Assembly (NCBI RefSeq): GCF_007692655.1
Contig: NZ_REBQ01000139.1
Span: 1 to 64,000 of the forward strand
Direction: 5' to 3'
Origin: Halomonas sp.
Lineage (GTDB): Bacteria > Pseudomonadota > Gammaproteobacteria > Pseudomonadales > Halomonadaceae
Length of the DNA: 64,000 bases
The number at the start of each line of letters is the position of its first letter. The stretch's first letter is position 1. The translations under genes were made by a program, and so were the position numbers. Under the pieces are notes generated by a model. It saw only the letters and a list, made by a program, of their open reading frames with translations, did no database searches and was not told where the DNA came from. Below, one piece after another: positions 1 to 8,442 of the stretch.

Positions 1-86
1 TGTCTCACCATCAGCAAGCGCCCACATGAATTACCTGATCAAATTGTTAAAGAGCTGGTCGCTGAGGCTGTGCCCCGTTGACGTGT
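1..86 (-). promoter_or_regulatory. rRNA operon leader with boxA antitermination site
   Basis: Read on the minus strand, positions 56 to 44 give AGCTCTTTAACAA, one base off the rrn boxA consensus TGCTCTTTAACAA. The following bases (TTTGATCA, then TGTGGGCGCTTG) resemble the leader just before the 16S gene in E. coli. This places a 16S rRNA gene just beyond the left edge of the window, transcribed leftward. The 16S itself is not in the window. The identification rests on boxA, its flanks and the matching promoter at 92-119. Confidence 0.85.
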
Positions 87-91
87 GGCGT

Positions 92-119
92 ATACTACCC
101 GATTTCCTGCTAGGGTCAA
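92..119 (-). promoter_or_regulatory. rRNA operon promoter
   Basis: On the minus strand TTGACC (119-114) and TAGTAT (97-92) are separated by 16 bases, as in rrn P1 promoters. An A/T-rich tract suited to an UP element lies just upstream (121-145), and boxA lies about 35 bases downstream. The start of transcription would be near position 86. Only one promoter is clear; a second rrn promoter may lie elsewhere. Confidence 0.75.
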
Positions 120-198
120 CAGAGAATTTTAGTTTTATCGCTAAAACTCGTTAAAGATTAGGCGCTCACCTGGGTAGCTAAGCGCAGCAGCATAACTC

Positions 199-212
199 TT
201 GATCCAGGACAA
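199..212. promoter_or_regulatory. Candidate Anr/FNR box upstream of the cytochrome c peroxidase gene
   Basis: TTGAT-CCAG-GACAA matches 8 of the 10 conserved bases of the FNR/Anr consensus TTGAT-N4-ATCAA. It lies about 80 bases before the start codon. Di-heme cytochrome c peroxidases are often activated by Anr/FNR under low oxygen, so the position is sensible, but a match of this quality occurs by chance fairly often. Confidence 0.3.
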
Positions 213-289
213 AATGACAGTTCTCCACTCCCGTAGGCTTATTTATAGCGACGCTAAGCCGCCGACTGTAAAAGCAAGGGAGAACAATC

Positions 290-1276
290 ATGGCTATAAC
301 AGCAAAATTACTACCCACACTGGTAGCCGGTAGCATGCTGGTTACAAGCGCCGTCATCGCGGATGACGGCTTAGGAGACTACCGCAACCGTTTTGAAGCG
401 CTGCCTCATTTACCTCCTATCCCAGCGGATAATTCCCTGACAGCGGAAAAGGTAGAGTTAGGTAATATGCTTTTTTTTGAACCGCGAATCTCCTCAAGCG
501 GTGTTATAAGCTGTGCTACATGCCACAATCCAGCCCTTGGCTGGGCTGATCGCATTCCTCGTGCAGTAGGACATGATGGTCAAATAGGCGAACGTAATAC
601 ACCCACCGTATTAAACAGCGGTTTTTTAGAATCCCAGTTTTGGGATGGACGCGAGCCTGACCTAGAGGGGCAAGCCTTGGGACCTATTCAGGCGCCGGTT
701 GAAATGGCGATGGAGCTGGACATGGCGATAAAGCGTTTAGTGGGATTTGAGCTTTATCAGGAAAAGTTTAGTGCCGCCTATCCGGATCAAGAAGACCCAA
801 TCAATAACGATAATTTGGCGCATGCGCTTGCCTCATTCCAACGCACGCTCAACACTCCAAACTCTCCCTTTGATCGTTACTTACACGGAGACTTAAACGC
901 AATCAGCGAACAGGCAAAAGAGGGCATGGTAGCCTTCGTCGATAACGGCTGTATTGCTTGCCATCGTGGTCCAGCGTTAACCGACAGCCAATTTCATGCA
1001 ATCCAAGTGCCCGGCTCAACTGATCTAGGGCGCTACATTGTCACTGAAGAAGAGAGCGATAAATATCGCTTTAGAACACCTACGCTACGCAACGTTGCTG
1101 TCACTTACCCCTATATGAACAATGGTGCAACAGAAACGCTGGAAGAGGCAGTCGCCATTATGGGTCAGGAAATGCTTGGCAGGGAATTTGATGATGACAC
1201 TATCAATAGCATTACCGCTTTTTTAGACACTTTAACTGGCGAGATGCCCAAATTTGAAGTGCCAGCACTGCCTTAA
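290..1276 (+). CDS. Di-heme cytochrome c peroxidase (CCP/MauG family)
   Basis: A 328-residue secreted protein expected to reduce hydrogen peroxide in the periplasm using electrons from small cytochromes or quinol. An N-terminal signal peptide ends near residue 24 (AVIA-DD). Two c-type heme sites are visible, CATCH at about 75-79 and CIACH at about 221-225, with the spacing of the CCP family. Near the C-terminus the usual PYMHDG or PYFHDG motif reads PYMNNG, so the His after the putative Met ligand is replaced by Asn; whether this changes peroxidase activity cannot be told. The ATG at 290 has a good ribosome site (AAGGGAGA, 276-283). The gene stands alone, divergent from the rrn promoter. A MauG-like role other than peroxide removal is possible. 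Confidence 0.88.
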   Translation: MAITAKLLPTLVAGSMLVTSAVIADDGLGDYRNRFEALPHLPPIPADNSLTAEKVELGNMLFFEPRISSSGVISCATCHNPALGWADRIPRAVGHDGQIGERNTPTVLNSGFLESQFWDGREPDLEGQALGPIQAPVEMAMELDMAIKRLVGFELYQEKFSAAYPDQEDPINNDNLAHALASFQRTLNTPNSPFDRYLHGDLNAISEQAKEGMVAFVDNGCIACHRGPALTDSQFHAIQVPGSTDLGRYIVTEEESDKYRFRTPTLRNVAVTYPYMNNGATETLEEAVAIMGQEMLGREFDDDTINSITAFLDTLTGEMPKFEVPALP

Positions 1277-1308
1277 ACAACTGACGCCATCAAACAAAGA
1301 GCACGGCA

Positions 1309-1346
1309 AAAATGGCAAAACCGCTTGGCACCCCAGTGCCAAGCGG
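1309..1346 (-). terminator. Intrinsic terminator of the adenine deaminase gene
   Basis: An 11-bp perfect stem (CCGCTTGGCAC at 1321-1331 with GTGCCAAGCGG at 1336-1346, loop CCCA). In the minus direction it is followed by TTTTGCCATTTT. It lies just after the stop of the minus-strand gene, in the convergent gap with the peroxidase gene. There is no T-run on the plus side. Confidence 0.75.
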
Positions 1347-1357
1347 GAAAACGTTAG

Positions 1358-2350
1358 TTAGTGGGCTTGTAAGCGAGCCAGCAACTCCTCACGACGCCCT
1401 GGAGTGGTAAAGGCTTCTTCAATAGCATTCTGGGTTATTTGCCGAAACACCGCTTCATCCCAACCAAACGCTTCTGCACAAGCAGTGTGATTAGCCAGCA
1501 TACCGCCTCCAAAATAAGCCGGATCGTCTGAACTAATCGTCACCTTAAGCCCCTCTTTCAAAAGTCGCGGCAGGGGGTGATCGCGTAAATCCTCTACCAC
1601 TTTGAGACTGACATTAGAAAGCGGGCATACGGTTAGCACCATCTGCTCACGGCGGAGACGCTCAACCAATTCATCACTTTCTAAACAGCGTACCCCGTGA
1701 TCAATACGCTGAACGTCCAATATATCTAATGCCTGCTGAATATAATCTGCAGGACCCTCTTCACCGGCATGGGCAACGCAAACAAGCCCTAGCTGTTTCG
1801 CACGCTTGAATACCTCAGCAAATTTTATCGGTGGATTATTTTGCTCTGCACTATCTAAACCAATGGCATCCAACAGCTTCCAGTAGGGAGCGGCTTGCTC
1901 AAGCACCTGCAGTGCCTCTTCAGCGGGGCGGTCACGCAAAAAAGCCATGATCATACCAATGGAAAGATCAAGGGTTTCCTCAGCCTCTTGCTTGGCCTTT
2001 AGCAGCCCACCCATAAGCACTTCTAACGGCACACCGCGCTGCAGATGCGCTTGCGGATCAAAATGCATGTCGATATGCATCACGCCCTCGCCTCGCGCCC
2101 GCTTAAAGTAATCCATCGCCAAGTCATAAAAATCTTCTTCATTACGAAGTACGTTCATGCCCTGAAAATAGAGATTTAAAAACCCCTGCAAATCGCTGAA
2201 CTGGTAGGCATCTTTAGCCTCTTGGACGGACGCATAAGGCAACGCAATCCCGTTGCGCTGCGCTAATGCAAACATTAACTCTGGTTCAAGAGAGCCTTCA
2301 ATGTGCAAGTGAAGCTCTACTTTGGGTAGATTGCGTAAAAATTCATGCAT
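1358..2350 (-). CDS. Adenine deaminase (adenosine deaminase superfamily)
   Basis: A 330-residue amidohydrolase of the adenosine/AMP deaminase family, acting in purine salvage. The metal-binding HLHIEG motif is at about residues 14-19; HAGEEGP, RIDHGVR, CPLSN and SSDDPAYF follow in the family order and supply the remaining metal ligands and catalytic Glu and Asp. The N-terminal LPKVELHLHIEG and the SSDDPAYFGG segment resemble the Pseudomonas proteins shown to deaminate adenine rather than adenosine, so adenine deaminase is preferred; adenosine deaminase remains possible. The ATG at 2350 is preceded by AGGAG at a six-base spacing. It is a single gene, separated by 35 bases from cydC downstream of the cyd operon, and could be read through from neither side. 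Confidence 0.85.
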   Translation of the reverse strand: MHEFLRNLPKVELHLHIEGSLEPELMFALAQRNGIALPYASVQEAKDAYQFSDLQGFLNLYFQGMNVLRNEEDFYDLAMDYFKRARGEGVMHIDMHFDPQAHLQRGVPLEVLMGGLLKAKQEAEETLDLSIGMIMAFLRDRPAEEALQVLEQAAPYWKLLDAIGLDSAEQNNPPIKFAEVFKRAKQLGLVCVAHAGEEGPADYIQQALDILDVQRIDHGVRCLESDELVERLRREQMVLTVCPLSNVSLKVVEDLRDHPLPRLLKEGLKVTISSDDPAYFGGGMLANHTACAEAFGWDEAVFRQITQNAIEEAFTTPGRREELLARLQAH

Positions 2351-2385
2351 GGAGGGCTCCTAGCGATCACATCAACGAATCGACT

Positions 2386-4092
2386 TCATTCAATTAGGTA
2401 TTGTTGAAGTTTACCGGCATCCAGATGCCAGTGAAACTCGACCCCATGCAATAGATTCAACGAGCCAAGTTGATGGACAAAATAAATGACCGTACGGTTC
2501 GCCAGCCACTGATCCAGAGAAGTGGCAATATGCCTAGCCGTTTCCGCATCGACTCCCGCGAACGGTTCGTCAAGAATCACCAGTCCTGGGTTGCGTAACA
2601 TTAACCGTGCCAAGGCAACACGTCTGGCTTGCCCCCCCGAAAGCTGCTGCCCTTTCTCTCCGACAGCAGTATCTAAGCCGTTAGGCAGACCACCCACCCA
2701 ACTATCCAGCGCCACGGCAGTTAACACCTTCCAGAGGGTAGCATCGCTCGCTGAGGGATCAGCAATTCTTAAATTCTCAGCCAAGGAGGCATCAAACAGA
2801 TCAATCTGCTGAGTTAGCACCGCAAAATTGTTCGCACGATGTTGCGAAGAGAGCTCCCATGGCGCGATGCCACCCACCGAAACCGCTCCCTGGGTAACTT
2901 GCAAACGCCCTACTAACACACTGGCCAACGAAGACTTTCCCGCGCCAGACTTGCCGGTAATAACGGCACGTTTTCCTTCAGGCAGATGAAAACTTACATC
3001 ACTCAACGCAGGGTGCAGAGACATGGGATAAAGCAGCGACACCTGTGTAGCGTTTATTGATAGTCCAGTCCCCTCCGGTAACGCTCTCTCGGTTTCGATT
3101 GACGAAGGTTCATCGGTGAGTTCATTTAACCGCCGAACAGCCGCATAGCTGGCACCCAACTTGATGAAGCTTGCCGGCAGCGCAATAAACACTTCATTCA
3201 CTCCCAGCGCAATCAATACCACCATCACCACAATAGGCGCTGCAACCAACTGCTGTGATGATACAAAGCTGGCGAACCACAGAACAGCCAATACCAGCAG
3301 GCCGGTAATAGCGCTGACAAGGCAATTAATGAGTGCCGTCTTAAGCCCTAAGCGCTGTTGGTTAAGCAGCGCTTGACTCTCTTGATCCTCGATAAGGCGC
3401 CGGTGCCATGGTGAACTTTGATAGCTCATCAACTCCGCGGACGCCTGGACTTGATCAACCACTAAGCGACGAAGAGACTGCTGATCGACCACCTGTTGGT
3501 AGCTCTGAGCAAAGCCCCACCTAGCAGCCAGCAGCGTTACGATGAACCACAATGGAACAAGCGTCACCACCATTAGCAACGCCACGCCTGGCAACCAAAA
3601 GGCTATAAAGAGCGCTACCACCGCTATGCTCAGCAAGGCGACGACCGGGGGCACAAGAATACGCAGATAAAAATTATCTAGCGTATCAATATCGGCAGTT
3701 AAGCGACTTAACCAGTCGCTGGCACGTTGCCGATGCAAGCTTGCGTCATCAAGGCGGGTTAAAAAACCAAAGACACGATAACGCAAGTCGGCAAGCAGCG
3801 TTAACACCGTATTGTGGTTGTACAGCCGCTCAATATAGCGGGCCACTGTGCGCACCAGCGCAAAAAAACGAATGCCGCCCCCAGGCACATAAACATCCAG
3901 CCTAGCGGGCAAACCCAGTGCTAAAGCAATACCAGTCAGTGCACTGGCAGTGATAAACCACCCTGACAACCCAAGCAGAGCTAGTCCAGCCAGCAACGTG
4001 ATCCAAACCAGCAGAGCACCAACCAGAAAGCGCAAACGGCGGCGTATCAGTAATTTCAGCCAAGGATGAAATTCACGCAAAATGGCCATCAT
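2386..4092 (-). CDS. cydC: CydC, thiol reductant ABC exporter subunit
   Basis: A 568-residue fused ABC exporter half: about six membrane helices in the first 320 residues, then an ATPase with Walker A (GKSGAGKS), signature LSGGQ and Walker B (LVILDEPFAGVD). With CydD it forms the heterodimer that exports glutathione and cysteine to the periplasm, which is needed to assemble cytochrome bd. The start overlaps the cydD stop by four bases (ATGA), so the two are translationally coupled; two Met codons stand side by side at the start (4092 and 4089). It is the last gene of the cydABDC operon. In E. coli cydDC is a separate transcription unit from cydAB. Confidence 0.93.
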   Translation of the reverse strand: MMAILREFHPWLKLLIRRRLRFLVGALLVWITLLAGLALLGLSGWFITASALTGIALALGLPARLDVYVPGGGIRFFALVRTVARYIERLYNHNTVLTLLADLRYRVFGFLTRLDDASLHRQRASDWLSRLTADIDTLDNFYLRILVPPVVALLSIAVVALFIAFWLPGVALLMVVTLVPLWFIVTLLAARWGFAQSYQQVVDQQSLRRLVVDQVQASAELMSYQSSPWHRRLIEDQESQALLNQQRLGLKTALINCLVSAITGLLVLAVLWFASFVSSQQLVAAPIVVMVVLIALGVNEVFIALPASFIKLGASYAAVRRLNELTDEPSSIETERALPEGTGLSINATQVSLLYPMSLHPALSDVSFHLPEGKRAVITGKSGAGKSSLASVLVGRLQVTQGAVSVGGIAPWELSSQHRANNFAVLTQQIDLFDASLAENLRIADPSASDATLWKVLTAVALDSWVGGLPNGLDTAVGEKGQQLSGGQARRVALARLMLRNPGLVILDEPFAGVDAETARHIATSLDQWLANRTVIYFVHQLGSLNLLHGVEFHWHLDAGKLQQYLIE

Positions 4093-5759
4093 TCTTTCAC
4101 CTCCCGCAACTGGCCATTTTCAAACACCAAGTGCCTGTGTGCCGCAGTGATGACGGCCGGGTGATGGGTGGCAATCACTAATGTGCGCCCTTCCTGAGCC
4201 AACTGAAGTAAAGCAGTGATTACAAACCGCTCTGTCTCCTGGTCTAGACTCGCAGTAGGCTCATCTAATAGCACAAGCGGCGCGTTACTAAGATAGATAC
4301 GCGCCAGCGCCAAGCGCTGCGCTTGACCACCCGACAAGCCAATACCACGCTCACCAATGGCTGTCTCCAGGCCGTCAGGTAGCTGGTCAAGCAGAGGCCC
4401 GAAGCCAGAGCGCGTAAGCGCTGCAAGCATTTGCTCCTGGGATGCCTGAGGAGACGCCAAGCGTAAATTGTCAGCTAGACTGCCGTGCAGCAAGCATGGC
4501 TGCTGATCCAACCAAGCATACTGGCTATTTGCATGGCGACGATACTCACCCGAACTGGGCGAAATAAAGCCCGCAAGCAACGCTAGCAGCGTGGACTTTC
4601 CACTGCCAGACGCTCCGGTAATGGCGATAACACTTGCCTGTTCAATAGTGAGATCTAGTGGCCCGACCACATGCCCCCGACCGGGATAGGCGACGCAGGC
4701 GTTGACTAACTCAACCAACGAGGAAGCCACGTGAGGCGTTTCATGCCCATCCGTTATCAACCCAGGTTCATTTAAAATATTAACAACACTTTCAGCAGCG
4801 CCAAGCGCTGAGGCACGGTCATGGTAGTGTTGAGAAAGCGTGCGCAACGGCTGGAAAAACTCAGGAGCCAGCAACAGCACAGCCAAACCTGAGAAAAGAG
4901 TGAGCGAAGGAGATGGGCCGTATTCAATATAGCCAAGCAGTCCAAAACCGACATACATCGCGACCACAGCAATCGCCACAGAGGCAAAAAACTCCAGCAC
5001 CGCTGAAGAAAGAAATGCTAGACGCAGCGTACGCATGCTTAGCCGCCGATACTCATCCGTGGCATACCAGACATCACGCTGTGCAGCCGAGGTATGGCCA
5101 AAAAGCTGCAATGTCGTCATCCCTCGCACACGGTCAATAAAATGAGCGGATAACCGCGAAACCGCCACGAACTGATCGCGATTTAGCCGCTCTGCCCCCA
5201 TCCCCACTAGTGCCATGAAAAGCGGTATGAGAGGAGCAGAAAGCAACAAAAATATTGCCACCAAATAATCGAGCCAACCGACTACCAGTAATATAAGTAT
5301 CGGCAGCCAAAGCGTAATCCGCAGTTGAGGATAAAAGCGAGCGAAGTAGCCTTCAAGCGCATCAATGTGCTCCACTACCTGGTTCGCCAATGAACCACTA
5401 TGGCGGCTGGCAAGCCAGACGGGGCCCAGCGTAGCAAGCTTGTCCAGTACTTGAGCTCTTGCTCGCTGGCGAATACGCAGACTGGCTTCCAAGCTCAGGG
5501 TTTCATGCCCCCATTGGAAGACAGCACGCATGAGCACACTAAGAGCGAGTAAAGCAAATATCGGCAGTAACGCGATAAGCGGGCGTGCTTGCACAACCAA
5601 CTGATCGATAAGCCATGCCAACCCCACGACCAATATCACTGTTTGACTACCGGCTAACACACCGCACAGTGCCGCTCCAGACAGGCGCTGGCGTTCGCTC
5701 TTTGCCAGCGCCTGTAGCCAGCTTTTTGAGGTCAGAGGCTGCTCTATTTCAATCGCCAT
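4089..5759 (-). CDS. cydD: CydD, thiol reductant ABC exporter subunit
   Basis: About 556 residues: six membrane helices, then Walker A (GASGSGKS), signature LSGGQAQR and Walker B (LVLLDEPTASLD). It is the partner of CydC in the CydDC exporter of reduced thiols. The frame is open further upstream to a TTG at 5783, which would overlap cydB by 20 bases. I chose the ATG at 5759, four bases after the cydB stop; the nearest purine-rich ribosome site (GAGGG) is rather far, about 14 bases, so the start is uncertain. The direct cydB-cydD junction leaves no room for a cydX gene between them. Confidence 0.92.
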   Translation of the reverse strand: MAIEIEQPLTSKSWLQALAKSERQRLSGAALCGVLAGSQTVILVVGLAWLIDQLVVQARPLIALLPIFALLALSVLMRAVFQWGHETLSLEASLRIRQRARAQVLDKLATLGPVWLASRHSGSLANQVVEHIDALEGYFARFYPQLRITLWLPILILLVVGWLDYLVAIFLLLSAPLIPLFMALVGMGAERLNRDQFVAVSRLSAHFIDRVRGMTTLQLFGHTSAAQRDVWYATDEYRRLSMRTLRLAFLSSAVLEFFASVAIAVVAMYVGFGLLGYIEYGPSPSLTLFSGLAVLLLAPEFFQPLRTLSQHYHDRASALGAAESVVNILNEPGLITDGHETPHVASSLVELVNACVAYPGRGHVVGPLDLTIEQASVIAITGASGSGKSTLLALLAGFISPSSGEYRRHANSQYAWLDQQPCLLHGSLADNLRLASPQASQEQMLAALTRSGFGPLLDQLPDGLETAIGERGIGLSGGQAQRLALARIYLSNAPLVLLDEPTASLDQETERFVITALLQLAQEGRTLVIATHHPAVITAAHRHLVFENGQLREVKE

Positions 5760-5763
5760 CTGC

Positions 5764-6771
5764 TCAGTGGTATCCCTCGCCAACGCGTACTTTGCCGCGG
5801 AATACCCAATATGCCCAGGCTGTGTAAGTCAAGACAATCGGGATAATAAAGACAAAGCCAACCAGCAGGAAGAGCTGAGATTCCGGCGCAGAGGCGGCAT
5901 CCCACAGCGTATAGTTTGGCGGCACGATGATGGGCCATTTACTTACAATCAACCCTAAGTAAGTAAATAAGTAAATGCCAATAGTGGCTAGAAAAGGCGC
6001 AGCCTCGCGACGTTTTTGCACCGAACGATAGACGATAAAAGCGCAGGCCATGGCAAGGAATGGAAAAATCCATATCAACTGAATATTACCGAACCAACGC
6101 TCCCACACCAGCGGGTTCACAAACGGCGTCCATACACTAATGATACCGAAAACGAGCAGCACAAGCGCCAGCAACATGGGGGTAATCTTATAAGCCCAAT
6201 CTTGAATATGCCCTTCTGATTTCAGAATCAGCCAAGTCGCCCCCAGCAACGCATAGCCCGCCATCAGACCGAAGCCAGTTAATATAGTAAATGGTGTCAG
6301 CCAGTCGAATGCACCGCCCACATAGGCGAAGTTTTCAACGGGGAACCCCTGAATATAGGCGCCGACCACCGCTCCCTGAGCAAAAGCGGCAATCGCAGAC
6401 CCCCAGCAAAATGCGCGGTTCCACCAGTGCCGGTTACGCTTAGACTTAAAGCGCAGCTCAAAGGCAACACCTCGGAATATCAGTCCCGCCAGCATCAGGA
6501 AAACGCCGATATACAGAGCTGGCAAGAAGACTGAGTAAACTAGCGGGAAGGCACCCAATAGACCCGCACCACTGAGTACCAACCAGGTTTCATTGCCATC
6601 CCATATCGGCGCGACCGAGTTCATCATTACGTCCCGGGCATCTTCATCTGGAGCAAAGGGATACAGAATCCCAAGCCCCAAGTCAAAACCATCCATCAGC
6701 ACATACATCATGAGGCCAAAACCGATGATGAAGGCCCAAATCACTGTTAAATCAAACATTTCCATGTTCAT
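5764..6771 (-). CDS. cydB: CydB, cytochrome bd-type quinol oxidase subunit II
   Basis: A 335-residue membrane protein with about eight to nine helices. The N-terminus has the typical DGFDLGLG segment and the SVAPIWDGNETWLV stretch of the CydB family. It is the structural partner of CydA and stabilises the heme site in the inner membrane oxidase that reduces oxygen with ubiquinol. It is shorter than E. coli CydB (379), as in the CioB/cyanide-insensitive branch. It lies two bases after cydA and just before cydD, so the oxidase and the exporter that supports its assembly are encoded in one operon. Confidence 0.94.
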   Translation of the reverse strand: MNMEMFDLTVIWAFIIGFGLMMYVLMDGFDLGLGILYPFAPDEDARDVMMNSVAPIWDGNETWLVLSGAGLLGAFPLVYSVFLPALYIGVFLMLAGLIFRGVAFELRFKSKRNRHWWNRAFCWGSAIAAFAQGAVVGAYIQGFPVENFAYVGGAFDWLTPFTILTGFGLMAGYALLGATWLILKSEGHIQDWAYKITPMLLALVLLVFGIISVWTPFVNPLVWERWFGNIQLIWIFPFLAMACAFIVYRSVQKRREAAPFLATIGIYLFTYLGLIVSKWPIIVPPNYTLWDAASAPESQLFLLVGFVFIIPIVLTYTAWAYWVFRGKVRVGEGYH

Positions 6772-6773
6772 GT

Positions 6774-8189
6774 TTAGCTCCTCACCGGGTCAACATCATC
6801 GTCAAAAGGAGTATGCGTAGCAGATAGTGGCCGCATTGGGCGTTTAAAGTTCTCACCGGTGGTTTCGCGCTCCTCAACTGGCAACATGCCGTTGCGCACA
6901 ACACGCGTGAGGTAGTAAATACCTGCATAAAACACCGCGCCGTAAACCAGTACGTAGCCAATTAAGGTAAATAATGCCATGGGACCGGTAAGCGAAGGCG
7001 TCAGCCCCTCTGCATGGGTCATCATTCCATAAACCAGCCAGGGGGAACGCCCTGATTCAGTGACAACCCAACCAGCCAAGACGGCGATAAAGGGCAGCGC
7101 AATCATTCGTGTCAATGATTTCAAAAACAGCTTGCTCGAATATATACGTCCTTTGCGGCGCAACATCAGACCTGCCAACGAAACCGCAATCATTAATAGG
7201 CCAATCCCAACCATTACCCGGAAGGCCCAAAACACAATCAATACCGGTGGCTGCTCTTCCGGTGCAGCTTCGCTAATACCCGGTATCTCTCCATCAGGTG
7301 AGTGAGTCAAAATAATGCTGGCTAGGTTAGGAATACCGAACGCAAAGTGATTGGTTTGCGCTTCTTGATCGGGTATCGCAAACAGTAGCAGCGGTACATT
7401 CGTGCCCGTTTCCCAATGCCCTTCCATGGCGGCAACTTTGGTCGGTTGATACTCCAATGTATTCAGCCCGTGGAAATCACCAATAACAGCTTGAACCGGC
7501 GCTAAAAACAGCAGCAGCCACAAGCACATAGAGAGTGCACGCCGATTGGCTTCCGGATCGCGGTCACGGAGCAAGAACCACGCACTAACCCCCGCCACAA
7601 CAAAGCCGCCGGTTAGAAAGGAGGCGACAGCCATATGCAAGAAACGGTAGGGGAAAGAGGGGTTAAAGATTGCCTCACTCCATGATGTCACATGAAAGCG
7701 AAAATCTATTAATTCGACGCCTGCCGGGGTATGTAACCAGCTATTGGCCGATAAAATCCAAAAAGCGGATATAAAGGTGCCTATCGCCACCATGATGGCA
7801 GCAAACAAGTGAACACCCTCAGGAACCTTACCTCGCCCAAAAAGCAACACGCCTAAGAACGCGGCTTCCAAGAAAAAGGCTGTCAGCACCTCATAACTAA
7901 GCATGGGCCCAAGAAAGTTCGAGGACGCTTGGGAAAAGTTGCTCCAGTTAGTCCCAAACTGAAACGACATGACAATGCCTGACACCACCCCCATACCAAA
8001 GACAACGGCAAATACCTTTGTCCAGAATAGAGCCAGTCGATCCCAAGCAGGATTCTCAGTCTTGTAAAACAGACCGTGAAGTAACGCTATGTAGGACGCC
8101 AAGCCAATGGTAAAAACGGGGAAGATCGCGTGAAACGACACAACGAAAGCAAACTGCAATCGCGATAACAACAGGGGATCAAGTTCCAT
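6774..8189 (-). CDS. cydA: CydA, cytochrome bd-type quinol oxidase subunit I
   Basis: A 471-residue subunit carrying all hemes. The N-terminal LSRLQFAFVVSFHAIF segment holds the His (about residue 20) that binds a b heme. The quinol-site segment (GWVVTESGRSPW) sits near residue 365. The protein is about 50 residues shorter than E. coli CydA, consistent with a short Q-loop, as in CIO-type oxidases; sensitivity to cyanide cannot be read from the sequence. It is the first gene of the operon, with a good ribosome site (AGGAGAG). A weak FNR-like site lies upstream at 8296-8309. Low-oxygen induction is an inference. Confidence 0.94.
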   Translation of the reverse strand: MELDPLLLSRLQFAFVVSFHAIFPVFTIGLASYIALLHGLFYKTENPAWDRLALFWTKVFAVVFGMGVVSGIVMSFQFGTNWSNFSQASSNFLGPMLSYEVLTAFFLEAAFLGVLLFGRGKVPEGVHLFAAIMVAIGTFISAFWILSANSWLHTPAGVELIDFRFHVTSWSEAIFNPSFPYRFLHMAVASFLTGGFVVAGVSAWFLLRDRDPEANRRALSMCLWLLLFLAPVQAVIGDFHGLNTLEYQPTKVAAMEGHWETGTNVPLLLFAIPDQEAQTNHFAFGIPNLASIILTHSPDGEIPGISEAAPEEQPPVLIVFWAFRVMVGIGLLMIAVSLAGLMLRRKGRIYSSKLFLKSLTRMIALPFIAVLAGWVVTESGRSPWLVYGMMTHAEGLTPSLTGPMALFTLIGYVLVYGAVFYAGIYYLTRVVRNGMLPVEERETTGENFKRPMRPLSATHTPFDDDVDPVRS

Positions 8190-8295
8190 TTCACTCTCCT
8201 AAGACCTGAATCGGTTTCCCATTTATGGGTTAACACAAGCTTAGTTGAGCCTTTTGGGCGCCACATTTTAGTTATAAGCACTAAGCTTATTTCTT

Positions 8296-8309
8296 TTGAT
8301 TGCATTGAA
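8296..8309. promoter_or_regulatory. Candidate Anr/FNR box upstream of cydA
   Basis: Read on the minus strand: TTCAA-TGCA-ATCAA, 8 of 10 conserved bases of TTGAT-N4-ATCAA, with one perfect half. It lies about 110 bases before the cydA start. Terminal bd oxidases are known FNR/Anr targets, which makes the position plausible. The match alone is weak. Confidence 0.3.
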
Positions 8310-8442
8310 CTGCCGCAATCACTTGAAATTGGACAGTCATCATATAACAACATGTGACCGTCAAAGATGTGTCGCATTGACGCACAGCGCACCAAAGTAG
8401 CGCATTTCTAAAGCAATTTTACGAATTGAGAAAAACAACTCG

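Noticed and set aside
8087-8395. A 102-codon frame across the cydA start on the minus strand
   Set aside because: It overlaps the 5' end of cydA in another frame and the promoter region; no homology features or ribosome site.
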